From: Palsa-1392 sp036490335
GTDB taxonomy: Bacteria > Verrucomicrobiota > Verrucomicrobiia > Chthoniobacterales > UBA10450
Length of the DNA stretch: 64,000 nucleotides
Reading direction: 5' to 3'
Assembly: GCA_036490335.1 (NCBI GenBank)
Contig: DASXEB010000008.1
Location: forward strand, 1-64,000
Position 1 is the stretch's first letter; every line of letters starts with the position of its first letter. The position numbers were made by a program, and so were the translations under genes. Shown here in pieces: positions 28,516-36,259 of the stretch. The notes beneath the pieces are model-generated. The model saw nothing but the letters and a program-made list of their open reading frames with translations, was not told the origin of the DNA and did no database searches.

Positions 28516-28854
28516 ATGAAAAAACTCGAAGCGATCATCAAGCCGTTCAAACTCGAGGAAGTGAAAGAGGCGCTGGCCGAACTCGGCATCGAAGGGATGA
28601 CAGTGACGGAGGTAAAAGGCTTCGGCCGACAGAAAGGCCACACGGAGATTTATCGCGGGAGCGAATACACGGTCGATTTTTTGCCGAAGGTGAAAGTGGA
28701 GGTCGTGCTTGCGGACGACATGGTGGAGAAAGCGGTGCAGGTGGTGGTGAGCGCGGCGAAGACGGGCAAGATCGGCGACGGAAAGGTTTTTGTTCTCGGG
28801 GTCGAGCATGCGGTGCGCATTCGCACTGAGGAGGTGGGTGAAAAGGCGGTCTGA
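28516..28854 (+). CDS. glnB: Nitrogen regulatory protein PII
   Basis: 112 residues, exactly family length. A trimeric cytoplasmic sensor of 2-oxoglutarate, ATP/ADP and nitrogen state. The sequence follows GlnB closely: MKKLEAIIKPFKLEEVKEAL, TVTEVKGFGRQKGHTEIYRG, the T-loop with the uridylylation residue Y51 (SEYTVDFLPKVKVEVV) and the signature TGKIGDGKVFVLGVEHAVRI. It is immediately upstream of glnA, with a strong hairpin terminator in the 106-base gap, so glnB may be transcribed in excess of glnA, or glnA may have its own promoter. Confidence 0.96.
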   Translation: MKKLEAIIKPFKLEEVKEALAELGIEGMTVTEVKGFGRQKGHTEIYRGSEYTVDFLPKVKVEVVLADDMVEKAVQVVVSAAKTGKIGDGKVFVLGVEHAVRIRTEEVGEKAV

Positions 28855-28876
28855 CTTTCGCGACATTCCCAGCGGT

Positions 28877-28925
28877 GAAGCGTTGCCGCAGCCGGAGATT
28901 TCCGCGGCAACGCTTCGTTGTTTTT
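28877..28925 (+). terminator. Intrinsic terminator/attenuator between glnB and glnA
   Basis: A perfect 13-base stem, GAAGCGTTGCCGC (28877-28889) pairing with GCGGCAACGCTTC (28904-28916), with a 14-base loop, is followed by GTTGTTTTT. It lies just after the glnB stop, so read-through would be needed for co-transcription of glnA. Confidence 0.85.
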
Positions 28926-28942
28926 AGCCGGCGACTCCGGTT

Positions 28943-28971
28943 GCCTAACAATGCCTAACAATGCCTAACGA
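28943..28971 (+). repeat. Triple tandem decamer over the glnA start codon
   Basis: GCCTAACAAT is repeated twice (28943, 28953) and followed by GCCTAACGA (28963). The third ATG, which starts glnA, is formed by the repeat junction, so the translated N-terminus is MPND. The repeats occupy the position where a Shine-Dalgarno site would normally lie. A two-copy version precedes the hydrolase start at 33357 on the other strand. Confidence 0.85.
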
Positions 28972-30388
28972 CAAGAAAAAAAATCCCGCCGACGTCAACA
29001 AAATGATCAAGGAGCACGAGGTCAAACTCGTGGATTTCAAGTTCACCGATCTGCCCGGCGCCTGGCAGCATTTCACGACCACGCTGACGGAATACAACGA
29101 GGACATTTTCACCGAAGGCCTCGGCTTCGACGGCTCGAGCATCCGCGGTTGGAAAGCGATCAACGCTTCCGACATGCTCGTCATTCCCGATCCGGCGACG
29201 GCCTGGATCGACATCTTCAACGCTGAGCCGACGCTCAGTCTCATCTGCACGATCGTCGAGCCGATCACGCGCGAGCCTTACAGCCGCGACCCGCGCGGCG
29301 TAGCGGAAAAGGCGGAGGCTTATTTGCAAAGCACCGGCATCGCGGACACGGCGTTCTTCGGACCGGAAGCGGAGTTTTTTATTTTCGACGACGTGCGTTT
29401 TAGCAACGCCGGAAACGCGGCCTCCTATTCGCTCGACAGCAGCGAAGGACATTGGAACAGCGGCCGCGAGGAATTTCCAAATCTCGGCTACAAGATTCGC
29501 GCGAAGGAAGGTTATTTCCCGGTCGCGCCAGCCGACACGCAGCAGGACATCCGCAACGAAATGTGTCTCGCACTCGAGCGCGCCGGCATTCCGATCGAGC
29601 GCCAGCATCACGAAGTCGCGACCGCCGGCCAGGCTGAGATCGACATTCGTTTCGCGCCGCTCAAAATCATGGGCGACCACTTGCAGTATTACAAATACAT
29701 CGTGCGAAACGTCGCGCGCCGGCACAACAAAACCGTCACCTTTATGCCGAAGCCGCTCTTCGGCGACAATGGCTCGGGCATGCACACGCACATCTCGCTT
29801 TGGAAAGATGAGAAGCCGCTTTTTTCTGGAAACGGCTACGCGGGTTTGAGTGAGATGGCGCTGTTTTTCATCGGCGGAATTTTGAAACACGCGCCCGCGC
29901 TGACCGCGATCACGAATCCGACAACGAATAGTTTCAAGCGGCTCGTGCCCGGTTTCGAAGCGCCGGTCAATCTCGCCTACTCCGCGCGCAATCGCTCGGC
30001 CTCGATTCGCATCCCGACTTATTCGGCCAATCCGAAATCGAAGCGGATCGAATTTCGCACGCCGGACGCGGCGGCGAATCCTTACATCGCGTTCTCCGCG
30101 CTCCTGCTTGCCGGACTCGACGGCGTGCAGAATCGAATCGACCCCGGCGATCCGCTCGACAAAAATCTTTACGAACTTCCGCCGGAAGAGCTGGCCGACA
30201 TTCCGAGCGTGCCCGACTCGTTAGGCGGCGCGATCGCTGCGCTCGAAGCCGATCACGCGTTTCTCCTTCGCGGCGACGTTTTCAACGAAGATTTCATCAA
30301 CAACTGGATCGAGATGAAACAAAAGGAATACGACGCCTTGCGCCTGCGCCCGCATCCCTACGAATTCCAGATGTATTACGACGTTTGA
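28961..30388 (+). CDS. glnA: Glutamine synthetase type I
   Basis: 475 residues. A dodecameric GSI that makes glutamine from glutamate, ammonia and ATP. Visible motifs: FTDLPGAWQHFTTTL, EGLGFDGSSIRGWKAINASD (the DGSS loop), FFGPEAEFFIFDDVRF (metal-site glutamates), FMPKPLFGDNGSGMHTHISL, NPTTNSFKRLVPGFEAPVNL, and NLYELPPEE holding Y404, equivalent to the adenylylation tyrosine of the enterobacterial enzyme. It therefore probably belongs to the regulated GSI-beta type. It is downstream of glnB. Start as described for the tandem decamer; the preceding ATGs in the repeat are out of frame or too close to the stem. Confidence 0.97.
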   Translation: MPNDKKKNPADVNKMIKEHEVKLVDFKFTDLPGAWQHFTTTLTEYNEDIFTEGLGFDGSSIRGWKAINASDMLVIPDPATAWIDIFNAEPTLSLICTIVEPITREPYSRDPRGVAEKAEAYLQSTGIADTAFFGPEAEFFIFDDVRFSNAGNAASYSLDSSEGHWNSGREEFPNLGYKIRAKEGYFPVAPADTQQDIRNEMCLALERAGIPIERQHHEVATAGQAEIDIRFAPLKIMGDHLQYYKYIVRNVARRHNKTVTFMPKPLFGDNGSGMHTHISLWKDEKPLFSGNGYAGLSEMALFFIGGILKHAPALTAITNPTTNSFKRLVPGFEAPVNLAYSARNRSASIRIPTYSANPKSKRIEFRTPDAAANPYIAFSALLLAGLDGVQNRIDPGDPLDKNLYELPPEELADIPSVPDSLGGAIAALEADHAFLLRGDVFNEDFINNWIEMKQKEYDALRLRPHPYEFQMYYDV

Positions 30389-30469
30389 TCGCACCCGGTA
30401 GGGAAACGACCGATCGTCCGCTACTCTGGAAACGCCTTGCAACCGGCGCCGATCGGCCGATGCTGTTTG

Positions 30470-30814
30470 ATGACTTTGTTTGGCCTGATCTCCAATTTCG
30501 GCGGTCCGGATTTGATTATCCTGCTGCTGATAATTCTTGTGCTTTTCGGGTCGAAGAAATTGCCCGAGCTCGCGAAAGGAATGGGCCAGGCGATGCGCGA
30601 ATTTCAAAAGGCGAAGGACGACTTCAGCAGCGAGCTGCATAACGCCGGCAACGCGACCACGCCGCCGGCGCCGCCAGTCGCGCCCGACGTTCGCCAGGCT
30701 CAGGCAACCGTGCCGCGGATCGAGAACGCGCCCACCGCGCACGAAATTCCGCCCACGCCGCCAGTCGCGCCCGCTCCCGTCGTTGAGCCGCCGCCGCCAG
30801 CGCGACCAGCTTAA
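30470..30814 (+). CDS. tatA: Sec-independent translocase TatA/E
   Basis: 114 residues from the ATG at 30470; an upstream in-frame ATG (30437) would add 11 residues that do not look like a TatA start. MTLFGLISNFGGPDLIILLL then IILVLFGSKKLPELAKGMGQ is the classic short membrane helix, FG hinge and amphipathic helix of TatA. A Pro/Ala-rich tail (PPTPPVAPAPVVEPPPP) follows and is variable in the family. It forms the pore component for export of folded proteins. It is 81 bases after glnA and 75 bases before the acyl carrier protein. Confidence 0.9.
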   Translation: MTLFGLISNFGGPDLIILLLIILVLFGSKKLPELAKGMGQAMREFQKAKDDFSSELHNAGNATTPPAPPVAPDVRQAQATVPRIENAPTAHEIPPTPPVAPAPVVEPPPPARPA

Positions 30815-30889
30815 GCGGCTGATTTTTTCGCGCGCTGCGATTCCTTGACGCTTCGCCGATTTCCGGCGAACGATCGTAAATTTTTCCGC

Positions 30890-31189
30890 ATGGCTGAAGA
30901 CGATCTCCGCACTCGCATCAAGGAAATGCTGGTGAAAAACCTCATGCTGCAAACGACGCCGGAAGAAATCGGCGACGACACGCCGCTCTTCGGTCCCGGC
31001 GGGCTCGGGCTCGATTCCATCGACGCGCTCGAGCTCGTCGTCAGCATGGAAAAAACATTCGGCGTCGGGGTGCCGAATTCCGAAGTGGCAAAGACCGCGT
31101 TGCAAAACGTGAACTCGATTCACGATTACATCGTCGAGAAAACCGCAGGCGATGCGCCATTGCACGAGGACGGACCGCCGGAAACCTGA
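30890..31189 (+). CDS. Acyl carrier protein-like
   Basis: 99 residues; ATG 30890 preferred over an upstream TTG in frame. RTRIKEMLVKNLMLQTTPEE and GLGLDSIDALELVVSMEKTF include the DSI motif with Ser43 as the 4'-phosphopantetheine attachment site. The C-terminus is slightly longer than FabF-linked AcpP (DYIVEKTAGDAPLHEDGPPE) and no other fatty-acid genes are adjacent, so it may serve a specialised pathway rather than bulk lipid synthesis. Confidence 0.85.
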   Translation: MAEDDLRTRIKEMLVKNLMLQTTPEEIGDDTPLFGPGGLGLDSIDALELVVSMEKTFGVGVPNSEVAKTALQNVNSIHDYIVEKTAGDAPLHEDGPPET

Positions 31190-31201
31190 CGACATCAAGT
31201 T

Positions 31202-31305
31202 TGTCATTCTGAGCCCCGCAGACGGCGAAGGATCTCTCAGGCGTGCGAAGGTTTTCCTTTTTCGCGAAACGCTTGTGAGATCCCTCGCGTTGCTCGGGAT
31301 GACAG
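31202..31305. repeat. Hairpin repeat element (GTCATTCTGAGC type)
   Basis: The left arm (31202-31239) starts TGTCATTCTGAGC and runs to GAAGGATCTCTC. The right arm (31274-31305) is its imperfect reverse complement, TGAGATCCCTCGC to GCTCGGGATGACA. The loop is about 35 bases. No coding capacity. It resembles dispersed MITE/REP-like hairpins common in soil bacteria. A half copy lies at 12341. Confidence 0.7.
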
Positions 31306-31329
31306 CAAAAGAGGGCGCGAGAAAAACTT

Positions 31330-31359
31330 GCCTAACGAATCGACGTCCGATCGTTAGGC
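31330..31359. terminator. Inverted pair of the dispersed nonamer
   Basis: GCCTAACGA (31330) and TCGTTAGGC (31351) are separated by 12 bases and can form a 9-bp stem. The TAA stop of the LOG-family gene lies in the right arm. The position between convergent genes suggests a bidirectional terminator role, as known for paired uptake sequences in Neisseria and Pasteurellaceae. There is no T-run. Confidence 0.5.
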
Positions 31360-32472
31360 GCCGTTTTCCGTTGCCGCGCGGTTGACCGCGTCGAGCAACT
31401 GCCGATAACGGCCAAACGCGTAGCGATGCGGCGTGAAAACCAGCCGCGGCAGATGTGTCAGCTCAGGCTGATTCTTCTCCTGCGGCAGCGGGCCACTCTG
31501 CTCGATTTTTCCGCTCCGCAGGATGTCGGCAAATTCCGCGTTCAGTTCGACCAGTGCTTTACTCGTTAGGCGATGAAGCAGCCGATAAACCAAGCGCGAG
31601 CCGACCCAGCGCGACGACTGATAATTTTTGTAGAAGCCGATGATTTCCGCGACCGCTTCGTCGACGTTGTGCGCGATTTTGATGAAGTTGAAATCTTCCG
31701 GCGAAATCAATCCCTGCTTGAGCAGATGGTCGGTCAGGAAACTCATCCACGTTTCCCAGTAATCACCATCCGGCCGATCGAGGAGCACGATCGGAATGAT
31801 CAGTGCCTTGCCCGTCTGCATGAGCGTGAGCGCTTCAAAACCTTCGTCCATCGTCCCGAAGCCGCCGGGGAAAAGCGCGTAGGCGTGCGTCTCTTTCACG
31901 AAGTTGAGTTTGCGGGTGAAAAAATAATTGAAGTTAATCAGCTTCGCGTCGCCGTGGATGACTTCGTTAGGCCGCTGCTCAAACGGGAGCAAAATGTTCA
32001 GCCCAAAACTGTGCTCGCGACCGGCGCCGCGCTGGGCCGCGCCCATGATGCCATCGCCGCCGCCGGTGATGACCATGTAGTTTTGTGCGACGATTTGTCG
32101 GCCGAATTCCTCCGCGAGTTTTGCTTCCGGCTCGCTTGCCGCGGTGCGCGCGGAACCGAAGACGACGACTTTTCGGAACTCGCGATAAGGCGCGAAAACT
32201 TTCGCGGCGTAACGCAGTTCCTTGAGCGACCGATTCATCAGCTTCAGGTCGCCCGTGCCCATGCCGTCGCGCGCCATCTTCAGCGCGGTCGCGATCAATT
32301 CCTCGATCAGCTCGGGCGATTTTCCACCGCCCCAATCGGCCACGAGCTGGCGCACGCGCATTTCAAAATCCGCGCCGATGTTGGCCGATCGCCGCACGGG
32401 CTGATCGACCACGGCGCTGCCCGTAAAATCTTCCACCAGAATCAATGGAGCCAATTCCGCGCCCGCGAACAA
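31354..32472 (-). CDS. LOG-family nucleotide phosphoribohydrolase-like protein
   Basis: 372 residues, longer than typical LOG proteins (about 200-250) through an N-terminal extension (LILVEDFTGSAVVDQPVRRS) and a C-terminal tail. The core has VVFGSARTAASEPEAKLAEE, YMVITGGGDGIMGAAQRGAG and the family signature PGGFGTMDEGFEALTLMQTG (PGGxGTxxE at 202-210). Members cleave cytokinin- or AMP-type nucleoside 5'-monophosphates; many were formerly mislabelled lysine decarboxylases. The substrate here is unproven. Exact nonamers occur at 31563 and 31964, and one supplies the stop codon. Confidence 0.85.
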   Translation of the reverse strand: MFAGAELAPLILVEDFTGSAVVDQPVRRSANIGADFEMRVRQLVADWGGGKSPELIEELIATALKMARDGMGTGDLKLMNRSLKELRYAAKVFAPYREFRKVVVFGSARTAASEPEAKLAEEFGRQIVAQNYMVITGGGDGIMGAAQRGAGREHSFGLNILLPFEQRPNEVIHGDAKLINFNYFFTRKLNFVKETHAYALFPGGFGTMDEGFEALTLMQTGKALIIPIVLLDRPDGDYWETWMSFLTDHLLKQGLISPEDFNFIKIAHNVDEAVAEIIGFYKNYQSSRWVGSRLVYRLLHRLTSKALVELNAEFADILRSGKIEQSGPLPQEKNQPELTHLPRLVFTPHRYAFGRYRQLLDAVNRAATENGA

Positions 32473-32487
32473 GTAAAAGTCGATTCG

Positions 32488-33357
32488 TTAGGCTGATTGC
32501 AGATCGGCGAGAATCTCCCGCATATGACGAATCGGGAGCGAATAGTGGCCCTCGTTCTCGACCAAATGCGAGACGCAGTTGGGCAGCCGTTCGCCTAACG
32601 AACGCGCCAGCTCCCAGTGAAAGCTGCGATCTTTCTTTCCGTGCCACAAACGCACCGGCGTTTTGATTTGCTCGAGCGGAAAACCCCAGGGCTGGGCGTA
32701 GATTTCCGCGTCGGTCATCAAGCCTTCCGCGGACGCGAGCCAGGCCTGGCGCTGGCTTTCGAAACAGGCTTCGAACGCGGCGGAGTCGCGCATGACCGCG
32801 GCGTCGCAGGGCTGCAAAAGTTTGAGCAAGGCGGGCCGCATACGCCGTGGCAACTTCCAGGCCAGAAGCGGCCGCGCGAGATGAAACGAAAGGCGGAGCA
32901 GTTCGCGATGCCGCGGATAAAAAAAGAGCAGCCAGCGATAAAGCGGGAGCAATCCGCCGCGATCGATCAGATCGGCGAGTGGCGGCGCGCCGCTGATCAC
33001 GGCGATCGCGCGGACGCGTTCGGGCAGCGCCCAGGCGGCGGCGAGTGCGTACGGCGCGCCGCCGGAAATTCCCATGACGCGGAAAGTGTCGATTCGCAGA
33101 CGGTCGGCGATTTGCCTAACGAGTGGCGGCCAGTCGAGCAACTTTCTTTCCGCCTGAAATGAAGAATCGCGGATGCCCGGACGATCCGGCGAGATGATGC
33201 GCACGCCGAGCTCGCGCGCGGCTGCGTCGGTTAACTCCGCCATCGTCCGCGAGCTCGGCCAACCGTGGCAGAAAAATGTTGGTACCCCGGTTGGCGATCC
33301 GTATTCGGCGATCGCGACGGAGTGGCCGTTATCCAGTTTCGGGATTTCGTTAGGCAT
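32488..33357 (-). CDS. Alpha/beta-fold hydrolase
   Basis: 289 residues, cytoplasmic (no leader). FFCHGWPSSRTMAEL (HG oxyanion motif), RIISPDRPGIRDSS, nucleophile elbow MGISGGAPYALA with S98, and the C-terminal DRSFHWELARSLGERLPNCV leading to VENEGHYSLP with the catalytic His. Typical single-domain hydrolase; substrate unknown. The start codon is embedded in AATGCCTAACGA, preceded by a second copy GCCTAACAA, giving MPNE. The stop TAA lies in another nonamer copy (32485). Thus both ends of the gene are framed by the dispersed sequence. Confidence 0.85.
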   Translation of the reverse strand: MPNEIPKLDNGHSVAIAEYGSPTGVPTFFCHGWPSSRTMAELTDAAARELGVRIISPDRPGIRDSSFQAERKLLDWPPLVRQIADRLRIDTFRVMGISGGAPYALAAAWALPERVRAIAVISGAPPLADLIDRGGLLPLYRWLLFFYPRHRELLRLSFHLARPLLAWKLPRRMRPALLKLLQPCDAAVMRDSAAFEACFESQRQAWLASAEGLMTDAEIYAQPWGFPLEQIKTPVRLWHGKKDRSFHWELARSLGERLPNCVSHLVENEGHYSLPIRHMREILADLQSA

Positions 33358-33456
33358 TGTTAGGCAATTCTGGCGAGCCGCCGAAAGTTAACCGTGATCG
33401 GGCGCGGCGAGTGGACGAATTCGCGGGCACGCATTACGCTTCAAGCTGATTCACTG

Positions 33457-34707
33457 ATGCCGCAGTTTTCCTATCGCGCACGCAATGCCCAGGGCGGCCT
33501 CGTCGAAGGCGTGCTCAATGTCGCCGATCGTTCGATCGCGATTCAACAGATCGAGCAGCAACATTGCATCCCGATCCGGATCGAGGCGATGGCGGCGGCC
33601 GGACCGCAGATTGTGGATGGAAAAGCGGTCGCCGCGCCCGCAACGCCGACGCAAAAGCTGAAGATTTCGCACAGCCAGTTGCTCGTCTTCACGGAGCAGC
33701 TCGGGCATCTGCTGCAGGCGGGCATGACGCTCGACGAAAGTCTCGGGGTGCTCGAGAAACGGCTCAAGCATCCCAAGGTGCAGCAGATGACGAACGCGCT
33801 GCATCAGGCGCTGATCGACGGGCGCAGTTTTTCGCAGGCGCTGCGCGATTTCCCGCGAATTTTCTCGGCGCTTTACATCAACATGGTCGGCGCGGGCGAA
33901 GCGAGCGGCGCGCTGCCGGATATTTTGACGCGTGTCGTCGGGCATTTGATGCAAGAAAAAAATCTGCGCGATCGCGTGCAGCAGGCGCTGATTTATCCGG
34001 CCTTTCTCGCGTTCGCAGGTTCGGGGCTGATCGTGATTTTCATCACCTTCATGGTGCCGCAACTGACGAATTTCATGTCGCAAACCGGCGGCGTGCTACC
34101 GTTGCCGACGCGGATTTTGCTCGCGACCCATCACATCATCACGGGCTACTGGTGGGTGTTCGGGCTGGTCGTCGTCGGCGCGGTCATCGGCTGGCGCGCG
34201 TTTGTGCGCAGCGATGAAGGGCGGATGACGTGGGACCGTTTTCGACTCGCCATTCCGGGCTACGGGCGGATCAAGCAGCATCAGTATTACGCGCAGTTTT
34301 CGCGAACGTTAGGCACGCTGATGGAAAACGGCATCCCGCTGCTGAAGGCGCTCGATCTCGTGACCGAAATCGCGGCGAATAAATATCTCGAATCGCGCCT
34401 GCGCGAAGTGCGCCGTGCGGTCATCGACGGCGCGAATCTCTCGACCGCGTTGGCGCGCGAAAAATTATTTCCCGAGCTTTTCACCGACATGATGGCGGTG
34501 GGCGAGCAGACCGGCCATTTCGCGCAGACGATGCAGACGATCGCCGATGTTTACGAGCGCGAGCTCGATCGCACGGTGCAGATTATTTCCGCGCTGATTC
34601 CACCGGTCATCATTGTTTTCATCGCGATCATTGTTGGTTTTGTGGTTTACAGTATTCTCTCCGCGGTCTTCGAAATGACCCACAGTTTGCAGGTCCGACC
34701 GCACTGA
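33457..34707 (+). CDS. gspF: Type II secretion inner-membrane protein GspF
   Basis: 416 residues from ATG 33457; the frame extends upstream, but MPQFSYRARNAQGGLVEGVL is the standard GspF start. Two repeated GspF domains: KISHSQLLVFTEQLGHLLQA onward, and RIKQHQYYAQFSRTLGTLMENG onward, with membrane segments near residues 180-205, 225-245 and 385-410 (PPVIIVFIAIIVGFVVYSIL). It is the platform protein coupling the ATPase to pseudopilus assembly. It heads a plus-strand unit with the uncharacterised gene at 34725 (17-base gap) and gspG. Confidence 0.94.
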   Translation: MPQFSYRARNAQGGLVEGVLNVADRSIAIQQIEQQHCIPIRIEAMAAAGPQIVDGKAVAAPATPTQKLKISHSQLLVFTEQLGHLLQAGMTLDESLGVLEKRLKHPKVQQMTNALHQALIDGRSFSQALRDFPRIFSALYINMVGAGEASGALPDILTRVVGHLMQEKNLRDRVQQALIYPAFLAFAGSGLIVIFITFMVPQLTNFMSQTGGVLPLPTRILLATHHIITGYWWVFGLVVVGAVIGWRAFVRSDEGRMTWDRFRLAIPGYGRIKQHQYYAQFSRTLGTLMENGIPLLKALDLVTEIAANKYLESRLREVRRAVIDGANLSTALAREKLFPELFTDMMAVGEQTGHFAQTMQTIADVYERELDRTVQIISALIPPVIIVFIAIIVGFVVYSILSAVFEMTHSLQVRPH

Positions 34708-34724
34708 ATTAATCTCGCCGCCGC

Positions 34725-35795
34725 ATGATTCTTCGCGCATTCACGGTTGCTCTTTTCGTCGCGTTGCTCGCGAGCGCGCGCGCGCAGGATTCGGTGGCGA
34801 GCGACGCCGCGCATTCGCTGCTCCCGAGCGAATCCGCTCTCGCCGCGCCGGACAGCGCGTGGCTCGATTTGCGCCAGGTCGATCCCGCGCATTCGACCGC
34901 GCAGGCCGCGCCGTCGTGGGTGGAATCGGTTTCTTTTGCGGCGACGAAAGCGCAGCCGCACAAACCGCAGACGAGCACTTTCCGGATTCGCATTCTCCGG
35001 CCTAACAATGATGCGCAGATTTTGCTCTTTCGCCTTTTCTTCGATGACGACGCAAAGAAGGAGCCGGAGTTGATCGCGTGGGACGAATCGGGTTCGCAGG
35101 TCTTGCATTCGGGTTCGTTAGGCGAAGGAACCGGGCTCGCGAGTTCGTCGACCACGATCGTGCCGATGATCGGCGTGACTGCGATCGACGTCGATGTGCC
35201 CGGCGACGGGCTCTCGATCCGCGGCGCGTATCTTGATTGGATGAAAACGAGCGCGGTCATGCACCCGATTCACGCCCAACAACGGCAGTTGATGCCGGAG
35301 CCATTCGCGGCCGCGGCGCCGCTGCAAACGCCAAAGGAGGATGCGGAAGTTTTCGGAACGGTGACGGCGCCGCTCGCGACCGAGACGATTCCGATGGGCC
35401 CGGCGGTGCAAAACGGCGCGGCCTTTCAATTCCCGCTCGAATCGCAGCCGGTGATCGCGCTCCTGACCTTTGAAGTGGCGACTCCGCGGATCGAGTCGCC
35501 GCCGGAGATTTATCTCAACGGCGAGGATGTCGGCGCGGCTTCATTGGTCCTGCCCGATCTGGCCGATCCGGGTTATCGCGGGATTTCGCCGACGCTGCTC
35601 GACGAAATGCAATTTCAATATACCGGCTGGGTGCGCGCGCAAAAGGTCGTGCCCGGCTCGCTCTTGAAGAAAGGCACGAATGAGTTGATTGTAGTGGCCG
35701 GCGCGGGCACGCCCATCTCGGCGATCCGCGCGACCCAAATGCAGCTCAAATATCTGTGGGATAAATCGGATTACATCCTTCAGCCGGTGAAGTGA
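34725..35795 (+). CDS. Uncharacterised exported protein between gspF and gspG
   Basis: 356 residues with signal peptide MILRAFTVALFVALLASARA. The mature protein is beta-rich: TFRIRILRPNNDAQILLFRL, an Asp-rich segment, GVTAIDVDVPGDGLSIRGAY, then a domain PEIYLNGEDVGAASLVLPDL to KKGTNELIVVAGAGTPISAI that resembles jelly-roll/galactose-binding-like modules. It is 17 bases after gspF and 13 before gspG, so it is very likely co-translated with the secretion apparatus and may be a lineage-specific component or a substrate. I do not recognise a named family. Nonamer at 35115 and a variant at 35010. Confidence 0.75.
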   Translation: MILRAFTVALFVALLASARAQDSVASDAAHSLLPSESALAAPDSAWLDLRQVDPAHSTAQAAPSWVESVSFAATKAQPHKPQTSTFRIRILRPNNDAQILLFRLFFDDDAKKEPELIAWDESGSQVLHSGSLGEGTGLASSSTTIVPMIGVTAIDVDVPGDGLSIRGAYLDWMKTSAVMHPIHAQQRQLMPEPFAAAAPLQTPKEDAEVFGTVTAPLATETIPMGPAVQNGAAFQFPLESQPVIALLTFEVATPRIESPPEIYLNGEDVGAASLVLPDLADPGYRGISPTLLDEMQFQYTGWVRAQKVVPGSLLKKGTNELIVVAGAGTPISAIRATQMQLKYLWDKSDYILQPVK

Positions 35796-35808
35796 TTCGT
35801 TAGTCGTT

Positions 35809-36222
35809 ATGCGCAAAAATCAAAGTGCTTTCACCCTCCTCGAGATCATGCTCGTGGTCACGATCATCGCGTTGCTTCTCGGCACCGCGATTTACAAATT
35901 GTCGGGCAACGTCGAATACGCGCGCCACAATCGCGTCGCCGCCGACATCCAAAGCATTTCGACGCAGCTCAAACTTTACGAAAGCATGAACGGTTTTTAC
36001 CCGACGACCGAGCAGGGCATCCAAGCGCTCGTCACCCAGCCGACGACCGATCCGCAGCCGCAGCGCTGGTATCAGCTTTTCAAGGAGATGCCGACAGACC
36101 CGTGGAACGACCAGTACATCTATATTAGTCCGGGCAAAAAAGACCCGACCGGTTTCGATCTCTATTCGGCCGGGCCCGATCGCAAACCGGACACGGCGGA
36201 CGACGACTGGGGCGGCGCCTAA
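35809..36222 (+). CDS. gspG: Major pseudopilin GspG
   Basis: 137 residues. Prepilin leader MRKNQSA with cleavage before FTLLEIMLVVTIIALLLG, the conserved Glu at +5, then the long helix and the GspG globular domain with the calcium-loop pattern (NGFYPTTEQGIQALVTQP; WYQLFKEMPTDPWNDQYIYI; DLYSAGPDRKPDTADDDW). The residue before cleavage is Ala rather than the usual Gly. It is the main subunit of the periplasmic pseudopilus. The stop TAA sits in GCCTAACAA, a variant of the dispersed sequence. Confidence 0.95.
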   Translation: MRKNQSAFTLLEIMLVVTIIALLLGTAIYKLSGNVEYARHNRVAADIQSISTQLKLYESMNGFYPTTEQGIQALVTQPTTDPQPQRWYQLFKEMPTDPWNDQYIYISPGKKDPTGFDLYSAGPDRKPDTADDDWGGA

Positions 36223-36259
36223 CAAGCGTGACGCGCCAAACGAGTCCCGCGCCTAGCGA

